Shown: piece after piece, positions 13,708-15,719 of the stretch | Position numbering within the stretch: the stretch's first letter is position 1 | Layout of the letters: every line of letters begins with the position of its first letter | Origin: JARROD01 sp037384225 | GTDB taxonomy: Bacteria > Pseudomonadota > Gammaproteobacteria > Pseudomonadales > Cellvibrionaceae | DNA length: 15,719 nucleotides | Assembly: GCA_037384225.1 (NCBI GenBank) | Contig: JARROD010000171.1 | Span: 1-15,719 of the forward strand | Direction: 5' to 3' | Position numbers and translations under genes: made by a program | Notes under the pieces: model-generated | Told to the model about the DNA's origin: nothing | What the model saw: the letters and a program-made list of their open reading frames with translations, nothing else | Databases searched by the model: none

Positions 13708-15719
13708 TGGACAAAAAACAGACGCTTAAAAAAATTCAGGCCGCTGCACTGGGTTTTTTCTACGCCGCTCTGGGTCTGGCACCGGCGACGGCCGACGATA
13801 CTGATATTTTCTTTGGTGGCGTCAGCAACGATGTAGTCAAACCAAATGTATTGTTCATTCTCGACAATTCCAATTCGATGGCCTATCCAATACGCGGCAG
13901 CGGCGACAACACATCGCGAATAAAGTTAATGAAAAATGCCTTCAAAAACATTATGGACAACGCCACGGGAATCAACGTCGGCCTAATGCGTTTCAACGAC
14001 CCCGGCGGTTCGGTGATGTTTCCAATAACTGATATCGATTCCGAATTCTGGGGTGACGCCGCCTCAGTGCCGCAAATAGATCAATCCAGTGACGATGCTA
14101 ACGAAAACCTCGCCAGCGGCGGCGGGGACGGATCCGTGAATCTTGACAATGATTATCTGGCATTCGGCTTTGACCCGCAATCGACAACCGAGGTACAGGC
14201 GCAGGCCTCAGCCGGTAGTGACGGCAACCGTGCCGCCCGCACCTACAACGACAGTTCCAGAATAGCTCCGGTGTTGAAGGTCAGCTACCATTCCGGCGCT
14301 GATTCAGCACAGGCAACCGGTCTGCGCTTCCAGGATGTCGGCATTCCCCAAGGGGCAACGGTTACCAAGGCTTACATTGAGTTTACCCCCAAAACCAGCA
14401 GTATACCCGGCGATGCTCTATCGCTGAACATTAAGGTCGAAGACAGCGCCGACGCAGGTCAGTTTAAGGCCACCAGCGGCGATATTTCTTCGGCCAGTTA
14501 TTTCTCATCTTTTATCACCTGGGATGCCGGAGACTGGGTGAAACATGAAACAGTGAAAACCCCCGACCTGACAGCTATGATGCAGCAGGTTGTCGACCGC
14601 ACCGACTGGTGTGGCGGCAATGCCATGGCGTTAAAATTCCAGCCCAAAAGTCGTTCCAGCACCGCTAAACGGGTCGCCTACAGCTATGACGAAGGGTCCG
14701 CCAAACAGCCCCGTTTGATTGTAGAATATAATAAAAACAGCATTCCCAACGGCGCCTGCCAGCAGGTCACAATCCGCCGGCAAATAACGGAGCGAGCCGG
14801 CGACGCCGAGCAATACCCCCGTTATAATCGCTACATAAACAATGACGAAAACACGATAAATCTGGATGGCAACCAGATCAATGGTTTTCGCTTTACGGAT
14901 GTGCCGTTAAAGCCTGGGGCGAGGATCCAAAAAGCGCACCTGATTTTTACAGCGAGCGAAAGTGACAGTGGTCGGGCGAACATAACACTGAAGGTGCAGG
15001 ATGCCGTCAACCCGGACAACTTTTCCGAAAATCGCAACGATATCGGCAGCCGCGCTACTCTAAACAATGTCAAAGTCAACTGGAACAGAGCCAGCACACC
15101 GGCACTGACAGACTGGACGAAAGACCTTCAATATACCTCGCCGGATCTTTCCGAATTAATTCAGCCTCTGGTCGACAATAGCAGTTGGAACAGCACTGAC
15201 AACGCCATTGTCTTTATTCAGACACTGTCCGGCAGCGACCGCCACACCTATGCCTGGGACCGGCTCCCAGGCGCCGCCACCGCTCTGGAAGTGAAGGTAA
15301 AAACCAGCGATATTGCCAGCAGTGCCGGCGACACCACGGTACGCTCCCATTTGATCAGCCTGGTCGAGCAAATGGAACCTCGCACCTACACCCCTATTGT
15401 CGACTCCCTGTATGAAGCTGCCCGCTATTACCGCGGTGACGCCGTCTATTGGGGCAAAGAACGCAAGCACGCTGGGGTCGCGACGAACACAGATGACCGC
15501 TGGAAACGTGTCAGCAATATGAATTCGCTCACTGGCGGCACACACTTTGTGCCAACTGGCTGTACAGAGGACGATTTCGATTCCCCGAACTGTGCTAAAG
15601 AGGCTATCACCGGCAATCCGGTGTATCTATCTCCGATTAAACAAGGTTGCCAGGCAAACTATATCGTATTGCTGACCGACGGTGAGGCCAACAAAAACAA
15701 TTCCGCCAGCCTGATTAAA
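13707..15719 (+). CDS. pilY1: Type IV pilus tip adhesin/assembly factor PilY1, 3' end outside window
   Basis: PilY1 is a large secreted protein carried at the pilus tip. It promotes pilus extension, adhesion and surface sensing, and usually has an N-terminal von Willebrand A region and a C-terminal calcium-binding beta-propeller. The 671 residues seen start with a Sec signal peptide (about 1-29, ending APATA) followed by DDTDIFFGG. The vWA domain starts at PNVLFILDNSNSM, a complete MIDAS motif (Asp53, Ser55, Ser57), and runs to VGLMRFN. It resumes only near residue 545, with TPIVDSLYEAARYY (Thr562) and NYIVLLTDGEAN (Asp658). Between the halves lie an Asp/Gly/Ser-rich linker and two copies of a beta-rich domain. 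The start codon overlaps the pilX stop and lacks a strong Shine-Dalgarno sequence, so coupling is likely. The frame is still open at the right edge, so the propeller part is not visible. The name rests on the vWA form and operon position. Confidence 0.92.
   Translation, partial: MDKKQTLKKIQAAALGFFYAALGLAPATADDTDIFFGGVSNDVVKPNVLFILDNSNSMAYPIRGSGDNTSRIKLMKNAFKNIMDNATGINVGLMRFNDPGGSVMFPITDIDSEFWGDAASVPQIDQSSDDANENLASGGGDGSVNLDNDYLAFGFDPQSTTEVQAQASAGSDGNRAARTYNDSSRIAPVLKVSYHSGADSAQATGLRFQDVGIPQGATVTKAYIEFTPKTSSIPGDALSLNIKVEDSADAGQFKATSGDISSASYFSSFITWDAGDWVKHETVKTPDLTAMMQQVVDRTDWCGGNAMALKFQPKSRSSTAKRVAYSYDEGSAKQPRLIVEYNKNSIPNGACQQVTIRRQITERAGDAEQYPRYNRYINNDENTINLDGNQINGFRFTDVPLKPGARIQKAHLIFTASESDSGRANITLKVQDAVNPDNFSENRNDIGSRATLNNVKVNWNRASTPALTDWTKDLQYTSPDLSELIQPLVDNSSWNSTDNAIVFIQTLSGSDRHTYAWDRLPGAATALEVKVKTSDIASSAGDTTVRSHLISLVEQMEPRTYTPIVDSLYEAARYYRGDAVYWGKERKHAGVATNTDDRWKRVSNMNSLTGGTHFVPTGCTEDDFDSPNCAKEAITGNPVYLSPIKQGCQANYIVLLTDGEANKNNSASLIK
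14247..15299 (+). other. Tandem jelly-roll-like domains inserted in the PilY1 vWA domain
   Basis: Two related segments of about 160 residues each (PilY1 residues 181-341 and 372-531) share the same order of motifs. The first has LRFQDVGIPQGATVTKAYIEF, then W-DAGDW, TPDLTAMMQQVVDRTDW, NAMALKF and a Tyr-Asp near its end. The second has FRFTDVPLKPGARIQKAHLIF, then LTDW, SPDLSELIQPLVDNSSW, NAIVFI and a Trp-Asp. The pattern resembles the DNRLRE/CBM96-type jelly-roll modules of secreted bacterial proteins; this is recognition by eye, not a search result. The first copy has two cysteines (302, 351) that might pair. Confidence 0.7.

Overview
The window reads as ordinary chromosome of a gammaproteobacterium. 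Gene order runs rluD-pgeF-clpB on the minus strand, bamD on the plus strand, then pilS-pilR and the minor pilin genes fimU-pilV-pilW-pilX-pilY1. From memory this matches the Pseudomonas aeruginosa PA4542-PA4554 neighbourhood, with two differences: a glutamine-dependent NAD synthetase gene (nadE) sits between bamD and pilS, and no gene lies between pilR and the first minor pilin. The proteins resemble Pseudomonas homologues but are clearly divergent. A marine or plant-polymer-associated relative (Cellvibrionaceae or similar) is a reasonable guess, but this is inference, not something the sequence proves.

Left part (1-4543): the tail of a DUF4124-type protein gene converges on clpB with a 15-base gap. 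clpB, pgeF and rluD form a tight minus-strand unit transcribed rluD to pgeF to clpB, with an 8-base rluD/pgeF overlap and a 23-base pgeF-clpB gap. PgeF stops where the family's conserved C-terminal segment should begin, and ClpB carries an acidic insertion of about 23 residues in its second AAA+ domain.

Middle part (4544-7810): an AT-rich, repeat-bearing divergent region separates rluD from bamD, the lipoprotein of the outer-membrane assembly machine. bamD and nadE converge with no base between their stop codons. A 330-base AT-rich region then separates the divergent nadE and pilS.

Right part (7811-15719): the PilS/PilR sensor kinase and sigma-54 activator pair is followed by the operon for the tip and priming complex of the type IVa pilus. 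The minor pilin genes are linked by overlapping or near-overlapping stop/start codons. PilV, PilW and FimU have Glu at +5 of the prepilin motif; PilX does not. The window ends inside pilY1. Its von Willebrand A (vWA) domain is split by about 500 residues, most of which form two copies of a beta-rich, jelly-roll-like domain. This is the most unusual protein architecture here.

No mobile element, CRISPR array, tRNA or rRNA was seen. I found no convincing new multi-gene system. The notable items are the PilY1 insertion, the shortened PgeF, the ClpB insertion and the tandem repeats upstream of bamD.
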